This document shows, piece after piece, positions 52,957 to 61,213 of a stretch of DNA of 64,000 nt (position 1 is the first letter of the stretch; the number at the start of each line of letters is the position of its first letter). Below the pieces are notes generated by a model, which did no database searches, was not told where the DNA came from, and saw only the letters and a list, made by a program, of their open reading frames with translations. Origin of the DNA: Phycisphaerae bacterium (GTDB lineage: Bacteria > Planctomycetota > Phycisphaerae > UBA1845); contig JANQQK010000013.1 in assembly GCA_028289375.1 (NCBI GenBank), forward strand, positions 17,853 to 81,852. The letters run 5' to 3'. Both the position numbers and the translations under genes were made by a program.

Positions 52957-54239
52957 TACGGCCGCTCCAATCGATACAGAACACCGGTGAGACTTGCGTC
53001 CGAACCGATCAGGTACATGAATTCCTCATCGAACGACAAACCCGTCCAGAATATGTCCTCATCCGGCAATTCATACGTTTCGATCACGTCGCCCGTCTCG
53101 GCGTCGATGCGTGCGATCGAACGTGTGGCCATCTGCACCATGCCCCACAGGTCGTCACCATCGAACGTCAATCCGCGCACCGAGCGATGGAAATCGATCG
53201 TCTCCTCGAGCACGTCCGGCTCGACATTTGGATTGATGACCAGGAACTTGCCACGGTTGTCATTGTCTCCAAAACCGTGCAACCACAGCCTGTCCGTGTC
53301 TGTGACATACGCACCGGCACGAATCGTGATCTCCTCGTTGAAGTTGTTTCCTGTATGAAATGAATCAAACACGGTCGTGAGGTTCGAGCGAAAGGCATCC
53401 GGGCTGCCGCCGCATCCGCAGTGGTGCCAGAAATGCTGAGTCTGTGATACCGGCTGCGTCGTCTGGATGAATCGGCTGTTGGTCGGACCAAGCGGTGCGA
53501 TGAGCGTGTCGGTCTGAAGGTCGAACACTTCGATCAAGTTGTCCGTCGAGTTGAACACCAGATCGCCGTCGAAGAAATTCAGATCGCCGAAGGAATTGGG
53601 GCGTGGAAGCCCCGAGATCACATCGACCACTTCCAACTCGCCGCAGGTGACGTCATCCGGCAGCACCTCCTGTCGCGACAACAGCGCGATGTTTCCAAAC
53701 TCATCTGCGAGACTCAGCGTATCCTGACCGGCGATCACCAACGGAAAGAACACCGTCCGATTGGGATTGAAGGACAGACTCGCCTCGGCTGAGAAATCGA
53801 GCGCCATCTGCTCGCCGTCGTACAAAACAAACGCACGCACACAGTCGTTCGTGCCGGTGCGCAGATCGCGGAAGTACACGCGGCCGAATCCATCCTCACC
53901 GACGGTGATCGCCATCGCTTCAAGGGACGTATCCACCTCGTCCAGCAACAGGCCATCCTCCAGCAACCAATGACCGAACGGCGATGGCTTCGGCAGTCGA
54001 CCCACGCCCGGCAGCAGATCGACCGGCGTCACGCGCTCCAGCGACCCGCCCGCCACCGCCGACGGACGGTCGGCCTGACCATCTGTCGCTTCCTGAGCGT
54101 TCAGCACATTCTCCACAACCGCAGCCACCAGCGCCTCGTCCACACCGCTGTTGCCAACGTCATGCAGACCACAGCCGCCATTGACCAACATCGCGGCGCA
54201 CATCACCGCACATCCCGCCCGAACTTGTCTCCATCTCAT
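52956..54239 (-). CDS. Lipoprotein of probable beta-propeller fold
   Basis: 427 aa from ATG 54239, GGAGG 8 nt upstream. Signal peptide with lipobox V-N-G-G-C. Repeated short motifs (R-V-Y-F-R-D-L, L-W-L-H-G-F-G-D, S-I-A-R-I-D-A-E-T-G-D-V-I, F-W-T-G-L-S-F-D-E) look like beta-propeller blades, as found in solute- or electron-carrier sensors. H-H-C-G-C-G-G in the middle might bind metal. No known family. Cotranscribed with the dockerin-like gene downstream. Confidence 0.72.
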   Translation of the reverse strand: MRWRQVRAGCAVMCAAMLVNGGCGLHDVGNSGVDEALVAAVVENVLNAQEATDGQADRPSAVAGGSLERVTPVDLLPGVGRLPKPSPFGHWLLEDGLLLDEVDTSLEAMAITVGEDGFGRVYFRDLRTGTNDCVRAFVLYDGEQMALDFSAEASLSFNPNRTVFFPLVIAGQDTLSLADEFGNIALLSRQEVLPDDVTCGELEVVDVISGLPRPNSFGDLNFFDGDLVFNSTDNLIEVFDLQTDTLIAPLGPTNSRFIQTTQPVSQTQHFWHHCGCGGSPDAFRSNLTTVFDSFHTGNNFNEEITIRAGAYVTDTDRLWLHGFGDNDNRGKFLVINPNVEPDVLEETIDFHRSVRGLTFDGDDLWGMVQMATRSIARIDAETGDVIETYELPDEDIFWTGLSFDEEFMYLIGSDASLTGVLYRLERP

Positions 54240-54497
54240 CGTGATGACCTCCAGTCGTCCCAAGTCTGACACCGCCCCTTACCGAGACCGGCTTCCAACG
54301 ATCCGTCCGGCGACGTTTGTCTTCGTGTGTTCACGCGAAAAAGTGAAGAAATGTGCCCAAGCTGAATACGTCAGGCGAGACATCAGCAGTGGCCAAGGAC
54401 GAAATCGGGTGATTCGCGGCGGGGAATGGGGTACCATCCCGATCACCCGCCGATGCCACGGTCGTCACGTCGGGTCATGTGATGCAAGGAGAATCCG

Positions 54498-55076
54498 ATG
54501 CAAAGCAAAGCTGCCACGGTCAAGGCGTATCTTGATTCGCTGCCCGAGGATCGCCGCAAGATCGTTTCCGAAGTCCGCAAAGTCATCCGCAAGAACCTCG
54601 GCAAGGGCTACAAGGAGGGCATGCAGTATGGCATGATCGGCTACTTCGTTCCCCACAGCGTCTATCCACCCGGCTATCACTGCGACCCCAAACAACCGCT
54701 TCCCTTCGCCGGACTCGCCAATCAGAAGAACCACATCGGCATCTACCTCTTTTGCCTCTACTGCGAACCCAAGATGCTCTCGTGGTTCCAGAACGCATGG
54801 AAGAGTGCAGGCCACAAACTCGACATGGGCAAGTCCTGCATCCGCTTCAAGAAGCTCGAAGACGTCCCCCTCGACGTCCTCGGCGAAGCCATCGCCCGCG
54901 TCCCCGTCGATTTATTCGTCGAGTCGTACGAATCAAACCTGAAGCCATCAACCCGCTCGTCCAAACCCACCACCAAGAAGACATCCGCCCGGAAACGCAC
55001 AGTCAAGAAAGCCGCAGCCCGCAAGAAGACCACCGGGAAACGCAAGACGAAGAACACAAAGTCCGCCAAACGCTGA
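54498..55076 (+). CDS. DUF1801 protein with histone-H1-like basic tail
   Basis: 192 aa; AAGGAG upstream of the ATG. Residues ~1-145 match the DUF1801 (YdhG-like) domain: Y-L-D-S-L-P-E-D-R-R, E-G-M-Q-Y-G-M-I-G-Y, N-H-I-G-I-Y-L, G-K-S-C-I-R-F-K. The last ~45 residues are almost only K, R, T, A, S, as in the DNA-binding tails of bacterial H1-like proteins. The tail suggests nucleoid binding. A fusion of these two parts is unusual to my knowledge. Confidence 0.82.
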   Translation: MQSKAATVKAYLDSLPEDRRKIVSEVRKVIRKNLGKGYKEGMQYGMIGYFVPHSVYPPGYHCDPKQPLPFAGLANQKNHIGIYLFCLYCEPKMLSWFQNAWKSAGHKLDMGKSCIRFKKLEDVPLDVLGEAIARVPVDLFVESYESNLKPSTRSSKPTTKKTSARKRTVKKAAARKKTTGKRKTKNTKSAKR

Positions 55077-55122
55077 TACCGCAACAATCGTTGGCAGACG
55101 CCATCGACCAGACGAATCGCCC

Positions 55123-55818
55123 ATGACGAACGCCGCACCCGAACAATCACGTCACTTCGTCGCCCTGCTCACTGCCCTCCTCCTGTTGTTTGTCGCCGCC
55201 CCGATTGGCTGGCTGATGGAGAAGCAGTTTCAAACGACGCTGATCCGTTGGTTCATGATCATCGTCCTGATGGCGGATCTCTTGGTCGCTGCAAGACTCG
55301 CGGCACACAGCAAGGGCGAACGCGTGCTGGCGTGGCTGCTCGCGGTTCCCGCAACGATCGGATTTGGCGCATCTCTGGCGACAGCCTCGCCGTTGATCCA
55401 TGCCATCGCGGAGTTCATCGCGATCTGCTTTCTACTCGTCATCGTGATCACATTGCTGCGATTCGTGTTTCGCGCGAAGAAAGTGACCGGCAACACCGTC
55501 GCAGCCGCCCTGTGCGCTTACCTGTGTATTTGCATTGCCTACGCAAGCCTGTACACGTTGCTCTACATCATCGACGCCGACAGCTTCGCCTTCAGCAATA
55601 CGTTGGCCGCCATGGATTCGTCCGCCGAGAGTTTCTCTGTCGTCGCGCTCTACTACAGCCTCGTCACGATGACCACACTCGGATACGGCGACATCGCCCC
55701 GACAACCCCAGTCACCCAGATGGCCGCCGCCATACAGGCGCTCATCGGCCAACTCTATCTCGCCGTCCTCATCGCCCGGCTCGTTGGGATTCAGGTCTCC
55801 AACCAACAGCAATCATGA
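55123..55818 (+). CDS. Two-pore-domain-like K+ channel (ion-channel fold)
   Basis: 231 aa, about five or six membrane helices. The last pair encloses a pore loop with selectivity filter T-L-G-Y-G-D and the flanking S-L-V-T-M-T-T. The preceding helices are hydrophobic with few charges, and no cytoplasmic RCK domain follows. Starts 46 bp after the DUF1801 gene, so probably cotranscribed. Conducts K+ passively at the inner membrane. Confidence 0.87.
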   Translation: MTNAAPEQSRHFVALLTALLLLFVAAPIGWLMEKQFQTTLIRWFMIIVLMADLLVAARLAAHSKGERVLAWLLAVPATIGFGASLATASPLIHAIAEFIAICFLLVIVITLLRFVFRAKKVTGNTVAAALCAYLCICIAYASLYTLLYIIDADSFAFSNTLAAMDSSAESFSVVALYYSLVTMTTLGYGDIAPTTPVTQMAAAIQALIGQLYLAVLIARLVGIQVSNQQQS

Positions 55819-55978
55819 CCGCCGCACGCCGCCGAATCGACGGTTTCGCATTGACGTTGCCCCAATAGGCCATCGACGTCGCATCACGGCCAGACGCGTG
55901 TCGGAACGCGCCCTCACGATCAACACCAATCCTCACGCCCGCCCCCCGTCCACACATCGCTGCCATCAAGTGACTTTC

Positions 55979-55994
55979 TGGCATACACGTTGCA
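55979..55994 (+). promoter_or_regulatory. Sigma-54 (-24/-12) promoter for the exported VOC gene
   Basis: TGGCATA-CACG-TTGCA with GG-N10-GC spacing. The predicted start is near 56006, about 114 nt before the ATG at 56120. The rest of 55819-56119 contains no gene, so the gap is the leader of this transcript. Confidence 0.7.
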
Positions 55995-56119
55995 CGCCGG
56001 GTATGCTCCTCGGCAGCAGAAAGAACGCGACGCCGCAATCGGTGCATCCCCAATGACTGCGGGGAGATCAGCTTTTTTCCAGGCAAGTCAGAGCATCCAT
56101 TTACGGAGGGTCAGTCATC

Positions 56120-56629
56120 ATGAAGAACCGCATGAACAACAAGTATCGCATCGGACTGAGCGCTGCCATCGTGTGTGCCTGTGTCTGCGGGATTGCGTTG
56201 GCACCATGGGCACTCGCGGGCAGCCAAGCCGATCAGACGTCGACCAGGAAACGCGAGAAGGCGACAGGCCCAAAGGAGAAAGTGATGCAGGTCCAGTATC
56301 TGGAAATCGTGACCAAAGACGTGGACATCGTCTGCAATGCCTACACCAAGCTCAACGGCGTGCCGTTCAGCGAGCCGGACATCAGACTCGGCAACGCCCG
56401 GACAGCCAAACTCCCCGGGGGCAGCCTCCTTGGCGTTCGTGCACCGATGCGCGAAGACGAGGATCCGGTAGTGCGGCCATATTGGCTTGTCGATGATATT
56501 GAGGCTGCAGTTGCAGCAGCGATCAAAGCCGGCGGCGAGCTTGCCCATCCGCCGTTCGAGATCCCCGGTCACGGCACATTCGCCATCTACATTCAAGGTG
56601 GCATCGAACACGGCCTGTGGGAGAAATAA
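56120..56629 (+). CDS. Exported VOC-fold (glyoxalase-like) protein
   Basis: 169 aa; GGAGGG 9 nt before the ATG. Signal peptide of ~30 residues (A-L-A-G). The rest is a single VOC module: V-Q-Y-L-E-I-V-T, Y-W-L-V-D-D-I-E-A-A-V, I-Q-G-G-I-E-H-G-L-W. The usual metal ligands (H/E) are only partly there: an E in the first strand and H/E near the C-terminus. Probably a binding protein or enzyme in the periplasm; substrate unknown. Expressed from a sigma-54-type promoter. Confidence 0.82.
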   Translation: MKNRMNNKYRIGLSAAIVCACVCGIALAPWALAGSQADQTSTRKREKATGPKEKVMQVQYLEIVTKDVDIVCNAYTKLNGVPFSEPDIRLGNARTAKLPGGSLLGVRAPMREDEDPVVRPYWLVDDIEAAVAAAIKAGGELAHPPFEIPGHGTFAIYIQGGIEHGLWEK

Positions 56630-56801
56630 GCGCGACTGAATTCGAAACAGCGACCTTCTTGCCCCCAGTAGCATCGATCAACGTTTTGGATTTCCCCAAG
56701 ACGCCAATGCCATCTTGAGAGCGCGGACAGAGTCACCCGTAAGCGACCGATTGAAGCCGATTTCCTGTCCATGCACTTCATCGCGCGGTACCATCGCAGC
56801 C

Positions 56802-58493
56802 ATGAAGTCGTTCGCCACTCTGTTCTCCCTCTACCTTCAGAACCGGACAAGCCGGCGAAACCTGAGCTTGCTTCTGCGATTCGCCGTTGTTCTTGCGTTG
56901 ATGGTGACCGTCTACAGCACGATCTTCCACTACCTCATGTTGGCGGAGGGTAAGGAGTCGAGTTGGATCACCGGCGTCTATTGGTCTTTAACCGTGATGT
57001 CGACCCTGGGCTTCGGCGACATCACGTTCGACGGCGACCTCGGGCGGGCCTTCTCGATCGTTGTACTGTTGTCCGGGCTGTTGTTCCTGCTCGTGCTTCT
57101 CCCTTTCACGCTCATTGAATTGTTCTACGAACCCTGGGTGAAGGCCCAAGCCGAGGCCCGCGTACCACGGTACCTACCGGAAGACACAAAAAACCACGTC
57201 GTCCTGACACGCTATGGAAGAATCGGACGAGCGCTGATCGAACGGCTTAAGCAGTACAACTATCCATACGTCGTCATCGTGCAGGAACTCGCCGAGGCGT
57301 TGCGCTTGTACGATGAAGGAATCACGGTCATCGTGGGCGAGCTTGACGACCCGACCGTTTACGAACGGATCCGAGTCCACCAGGCTGCTCTTGTGACCGC
57401 CACCCAAAGCGACACGGTCAACACCGGCATCGCATTCGCCGTCCGCGAGATATCCAAAACCGTGCCGATTCTGGCGTCGGCCGACAGTCAAACGTCGGTC
57501 GAAGTCCTGAAGATTGCCGGCTGCACGAGAGTTCTAGAATTCAGCGACATGATGGGGCAGGCGCTGGCCCGACGAACGCGCGGCGGCGACACACTTGCCC
57601 ACGTGGTCGGCGAGTTGGACAACGTGCTCATCGCCGAAGCCGTCGCATCCGAGACAGACCTCATAGGCAGAACCCTACGCGAAGACCAATTCCGCACCAA
57701 GTCCGGCGTGACGGTCGTCGGTGTCTGGGAGCGCGGGCGATTCGAGCTTGCCCAGGCGGAAACCGTTGTCGGCCCGAGCACCGTCCTTGTCGTCGCCGGG
57801 TCAAAAGAGCAAATGGTGAAATTCGACAAGCTGTATCACCGGGAACTAACGGGTCCGGGACCTGTGGTTATCATCGGAGGTGGCCGGGTGGGTCAGGCTG
57901 TTGCGCGTGCGCTCGAGTCGCGCAGAATTGATTACCGCATCGTCGAGCAGAAGGAGCAGCTTGCACGAGACTCGGACCATTACGTGGTGGGCGACGCCGC
58001 AAGCGCCGAGACGCTTGAACGGGCCGGCATCGAGGCTGCTCCAGCCGTGGTTATCACGACCCATGATGACGACATCAATACGTACCTGACGATTCACTGC
58101 CGTCGCGTCAATCCCAGCATTCAAATCATCTGCCGGGCAAACCTGGGACGAAGCGTCCCAACGATGCACCGGGCTGGTTGCGACTTCGCGGTCTCTTATG
58201 CGTCAATGGGCGCGAGCACCTTCTTCAACCTGCTGAATCGCAGCGACATGCTCATGGTGGCCGAAGGGGTGAACGTGTTCACTGTGGCGGTTCCAAAGTC
58301 ATTGGAAAACAAGACTGTCGGCAACTCGGCACTCCGCAGCGACACGGGATGCAGCATCGTGGCCATCTACGCCAATGGGGAAACCATGATCAACCCGCCA
58401 CCGGACTACAGCCTGCCGGCCGGAGGTGAGCTTGTGCTCATCGGGACAGTGGAGGGTGAGAATAAGTTTCTCGCGTTACACGCCAATCGGTGA
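56802..58493 (+). CDS. Two-helix K+ channel with two RCK (TrkA) domains
   Basis: 563 aa from the ATG at 56802. Two membrane helices (~20-42 and ~90-115) flank the filter T-L-G-F-G-D. Next come a first TrkA-N domain whose G-x-G-x-x-G is degenerate (R-Y-G-R-I-G), a TrkA-C, a second TrkA-N with an intact I-G-G-G-R-V-G, and a second TrkA-C. This is the layout of ligand-gated K+ channels such as those regulated by NAD(H) or nucleotides. Opposite degeneracy of the two RCK sites suggests only the second binds nucleotide. No promoter recognised. Confidence 0.92.
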   Translation: MKSFATLFSLYLQNRTSRRNLSLLLRFAVVLALMVTVYSTIFHYLMLAEGKESSWITGVYWSLTVMSTLGFGDITFDGDLGRAFSIVVLLSGLLFLLVLLPFTLIELFYEPWVKAQAEARVPRYLPEDTKNHVVLTRYGRIGRALIERLKQYNYPYVVIVQELAEALRLYDEGITVIVGELDDPTVYERIRVHQAALVTATQSDTVNTGIAFAVREISKTVPILASADSQTSVEVLKIAGCTRVLEFSDMMGQALARRTRGGDTLAHVVGELDNVLIAEAVASETDLIGRTLREDQFRTKSGVTVVGVWERGRFELAQAETVVGPSTVLVVAGSKEQMVKFDKLYHRELTGPGPVVIIGGGRVGQAVARALESRRIDYRIVEQKEQLARDSDHYVVGDAASAETLERAGIEAAPAVVITTHDDDINTYLTIHCRRVNPSIQIICRANLGRSVPTMHRAGCDFAVSYASMGASTFFNLLNRSDMLMVAEGVNVFTVAVPKSLENKTVGNSALRSDTGCSIVAIYANGETMINPPPDYSLPAGGELVLIGTVEGENKFLALHANR

Positions 58494-58559
58494 GGAGATG
58501 CAGCGTTGGCCGCACAATTCGAAGTCGACATGCAATAAAAAAAGAACGCGTAAGAAATC

Positions 58560-58648
58560 GGGGCAACTGGACGCCAGTTGAACTTTTTGCAGCCGAAATC
58601 GGTCATTGGAGCCCAGAAACGCGGTTCTTGCTTTCAATGTGAGAGCAC
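58560..58648 (+). repeat. 88-bp direct repeat, copy A
   Basis: Starts GGGGCAACTGGACGCCAGT, an A-rich tract lies just before it, and it matches copy B at 60995-61083 over the whole length with about 85% identity by eye: the shared cores are GGACGCCAGT, GAACTTTTT, CGAAATCGG and TGGAGCCCAGAAACGCGGTT. Copies are in the same orientation, 2435 bp apart, and flank the IS3 remnant and the protease genes. Confidence 0.8.
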
Positions 58649-58660
58649 ACAGCCCTGTTC

Positions 58661-59045
58661 GTGCCGACCGTGAAACAGGAGTTGGTAAATGACCGGCTGT
58701 CATGGCGAATGCGGATCTGCGACCTGGCCAGCATTGACGTCAGTTGGGGGTACCAACATATTTGGATCAAGATTCGAGATGCAGGTCAGCTGATGAATCG
58801 CAAGCTCGTGTATCGACTCTACCGGGAGGACGGCTTGGCCATACGAGCGAACAAGCCATGCCAGCACAGTAGCTGCTCGACGCGGATTCCGCCGCCGCAG
58901 GCGGGTCGTCCCGATGAGAGCCGGGCGATGGCCTTCGTGGCGGGCGAACTGTGCGACGTCCGGAGATTCCGATTGTTGAAGATTATCGATGACTTTACCC
59001 GTGAGAGCCTAGCTGTGGTGGTCGGCGAGAGCGGCTTGATCCCAA
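58661..59045 (+). pseudogene. Degenerate IS3-family transposase (OrfB) remnant
   Basis: A plus-strand frame shows the OrfB layout in fragments: a start-like L-V-N-D-R-L-S-W, the helix G-Y-Q-H-I-W-I-K-I-R, V-Y-R-L-Y-R-E-D-G-L, and later R-F-R-L-L-K-I-I-D-D-F-T-R-E-S-L-A. The first catalytic Asp (normally in M-D-F-V) is replaced by Ala (M-A-F-V), and the frame runs out after G-E-S-G-L. No intact ends were found, so the element is dead. The 58494-59232 stretch otherwise carries repeat copy A and nothing else recognisable. Confidence 0.75.
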
Positions 59046-59232
59046 GCATAGAGCCGTTTTGCGCCTGTTCGGATTACGCTGTGGACCGGACGTCCGGGTT
59101 TGGTCGCCAACGGAGACAATGGTCTCTCCAACCGGCAGGAGGTTTACGAAACGGATTCAGTACCGCGTCGCACCTTCCTCGCTGGAGGGCACTAATCGCA
59201 GCCTGTGACTCGCTCCGTAGTCACACTCGATG

Positions 59233-59463
59233 CTAATACGCAATCACATCGGGGCCTTCGTCGACTACAATCGGGACGGACCCTAATCGATCGCGGATTT
59301 CGCTCTCCGTCCTGGCGTCGAGTTTAGTTGTTAAGATGCGTATGCAAGGCAAGCCTGACTCGTCCAAACCCACACTGCAGCCGATCACGTTGGGGAGGTT
59401 CATCAACCAACCCTCGTGATTTCTTTTTAGGACCAGGAGTTCTTCCTGGGAGATCTGACGCAT
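59233..59463 (-). CDS. Free-standing homologue of the protease propeptide-like domain
   Basis: 76 aa. It reads as one small alpha/beta domain: N-V-I-G-C-S-V-G-L-D-E-S-G-L-P-C-I-R-I-L, a helix with R-D-R-L, then S-V-P-I-V-V-D-E-G-P-D-V-I-A-Y. The neighbouring protease has the same plan before its catalytic part: V-V-G-T-G-I-G-L, ...C-L-K-V-Y-V, L-P-A-S-I, D-R-P-V-E-L-E-E-V-G-D-I-I-P-Y. It lies 70 bp downstream of the protease on the same strand, so both are probably on one transcript. No ribosome site was noted. It may act as an inhibitor or folding helper of the protease. Confidence 0.7.
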   Translation of the reverse strand: MRQISQEELLVLKRNHEGWLMNLPNVIGCSVGLDESGLPCIRILTTKLDARTESEIRDRLGSVPIVVDEGPDVIAY

Positions 59464-59533
59464 ACGACAAGTCTACGTCTCCGACGAGGCATTAGCAAGT
59501 AGTTATCACCCAGAGTTTCGAGCTTGGCTCCCA

Positions 59534-60652
59534 CTAAGCCAATGCACCCAGGAACTCGCGGATGTTCAACGCAGAAATCACAGCCCCAATCGGATTCGCG
59601 AACGTGATAGAATTGTCTCGCCTGCCGGCGAACAACAAGGCCACAGGCTGTTTGCTTCCTGCCGTAACGATCAACGATCCCGAGTCGCCACCCCGGCTAA
59701 ACACTCCGCCAACGCCTCGTACGCCTACCTGATCCCTGAATTCGGCGACTCCACCGGAATAGCCTACACGAATGCGCACGCCGATATCCGTCACCGTGCC
59801 CATGGTGGCCTGCGTGGTTCTGCCATTTTTGACCACTGACATACCTAATCGAGCCTGCATGGGTCTAGGGTTTACCCGATACGTGACGTGTGTGCGCTTA
59901 ACGAATCGAAATGCGGTCCATGCGACGGCTGCATCGACCGTATTAGGACCGGGGAACGTGATTGGCACGAAGTTTTCGAGAACAGCAATGCGATCAGACG
60001 GTGATGAACCACCGTCCACGCGACCCGGCTGTATGATGGTATCGCCTCGGCGAGCATCATTCGAGTTTGCGATGACGTGATTGTTGCTGAGAAGACAGAG
60101 CTTATTGTTTCCGAGAACGACGAGGCAGCCGAGTGTTCCCGCGGTGACCCGGGGATGCCCCACTGACACACCGCAAGGTGCCGGTCGATTGTACCGGCGA
60201 GCGTAACTATACGGGATTATATCACCCACCTCCTCAAGTTCGACGGGACGGTCGCCAATGGAGGCAGGGAGGGAGGAGGCGATGACCGACTTGGTCGCAG
60301 CAATTTCGTTGACATACACTTTGAGGCAAACTTCCGGTGTGACGCTGCCATGGCGATAGCTAAGCCCGATCCCAGTCCCTACGACTTGCTCGCGGACCGC
60401 ACTGTCGATTGTAGTTTCTGCGGAAGCGAGAGTTGATTCAGTTGCTTCAACAACATTCTCCAACTCAACCAACGCCTGATGCCAGTCTTGGCCGACGTCA
60501 AGAGTATCAGCGGTCTCTTCGTAGTCCAGGGTCTCTTCTTGTTGCACCGGTTTGTCCGGATCATATTCGATCGGAGCATCCGGCGGAGCAATCCCGTCTT
60601 CACCGAATTCAACGATCGGATCCTCGCCTTGCTTCTTTCCTTGATTTCCCAT
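59534..60652 (-). CDS. Trypsin-like serine protease with N-terminal propeptide-like domain
   Basis: 372 aa from the ATG at 60652 (AAAAGG 7-8 nt upstream); a longer frame to 60748 is not supported. Order: acidic disordered N-terminus (~1-60), helical link, propeptide-like alpha/beta domain (~85-150), then the chymotrypsin-fold domain with the triad H192 (S-N-N-H-V-I-A), D240 (N-T-V-D-A-A-V-A) and S324 (G-G-D-S-G-S-L). No signal peptide, so a cytoplasmic protease is implied. Trypsin-like proteases near STAND/TPR proteins recur in bacterial conflict loci; here the STAND half-gene is 562 bp upstream. Confidence 0.85.
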   Translation of the reverse strand: MGNQGKKQGEDPIVEFGEDGIAPPDAPIEYDPDKPVQQEETLDYEETADTLDVGQDWHQALVELENVVEATESTLASAETTIDSAVREQVVGTGIGLSYRHGSVTPEVCLKVYVNEIAATKSVIASSLPASIGDRPVELEEVGDIIPYSYARRYNRPAPCGVSVGHPRVTAGTLGCLVVLGNNKLCLLSNNHVIANSNDARRGDTIIQPGRVDGGSSPSDRIAVLENFVPITFPGPNTVDAAVAWTAFRFVKRTHVTYRVNPRPMQARLGMSVVKNGRTTQATMGTVTDIGVRIRVGYSGGVAEFRDQVGVRGVGGVFSRGGDSGSLIVTAGSKQPVALLFAGRRDNSITFANPIGAVISALNIREFLGALA

Positions 60653-61213
60653 GATTCTTACCTTTTCTACATTTGATCGTTCACGCGGGTGGCAACAACC
60701 CGAGCCGTGTGCGCGCCCGGTATGTTGATCAAGATAGGTAACTGCCATTCTCGTTCAAGTGAACAAAGTGTCGAAATTTGTATGCGTTCAGCCAGATTTT
60801 GCGCCACCAAAACAATCTCGGAAATCTGAGCGCTCCGACCAGTAAATTGCGATTAGAGGGTTTCGAAGTATGCGAGAGATCATGCGACGCGGATTTTGTG
60901 TGTTTGAACTGCCAGCTCGCCGGCGTAATCCTTGTCCCCACAATAAGAAAGCCCTTCGACATGCTCGCCGAAGGACTCGATCTGAAAAAACCTCGGGGCA
61001 ACAGGACGCCAGTCGAACTTTTTATGGTCGAAATCGGCCTCTGGAGCCCAGAAACGCGGTTTCTGTTATCACCGTGAACGCGCGCATTTGCGAGTTTCTG
61101 TTCTTCCGCTTTCCGAGTAAGAACGAAGTGTGCCCCCGCCTCCACGGACTCACTTCGACCCAGATTTTAACGAGTAGCGCGGAAGTTCCGGGACGCTGCT
61201 CGCGAATGTCGGA
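60653..61213. other. Intergenic region carrying 88-bp repeat copy B; no gene supported
   Basis: The stretch is the leader of the protease gene and the trailer of the TPR protein gene on the minus strand. Copy B of the direct repeat lies at 60995-61083 and is the only structured part. Frames on both strands read through it, but their translations are not protein-like and lack ribosome sites. Confidence 0.6.
60995..61083 (+). repeat. 88-bp direct repeat, copy B
   Basis: Second copy of the repeat at 58560-58648, same orientation, also preceded by an A-rich tract (six A in a row at 60985-60990). Its 3' part differs most from copy A, after GAAACGCGGTT. Confidence 0.8.

Noticed and set aside
60778..61077. 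A 99-codon plus-strand frame covering repeat copy B.
   Set aside because: No ribosome site, the frame is not kept in copy A, and the amino-acid pattern is not protein-like.
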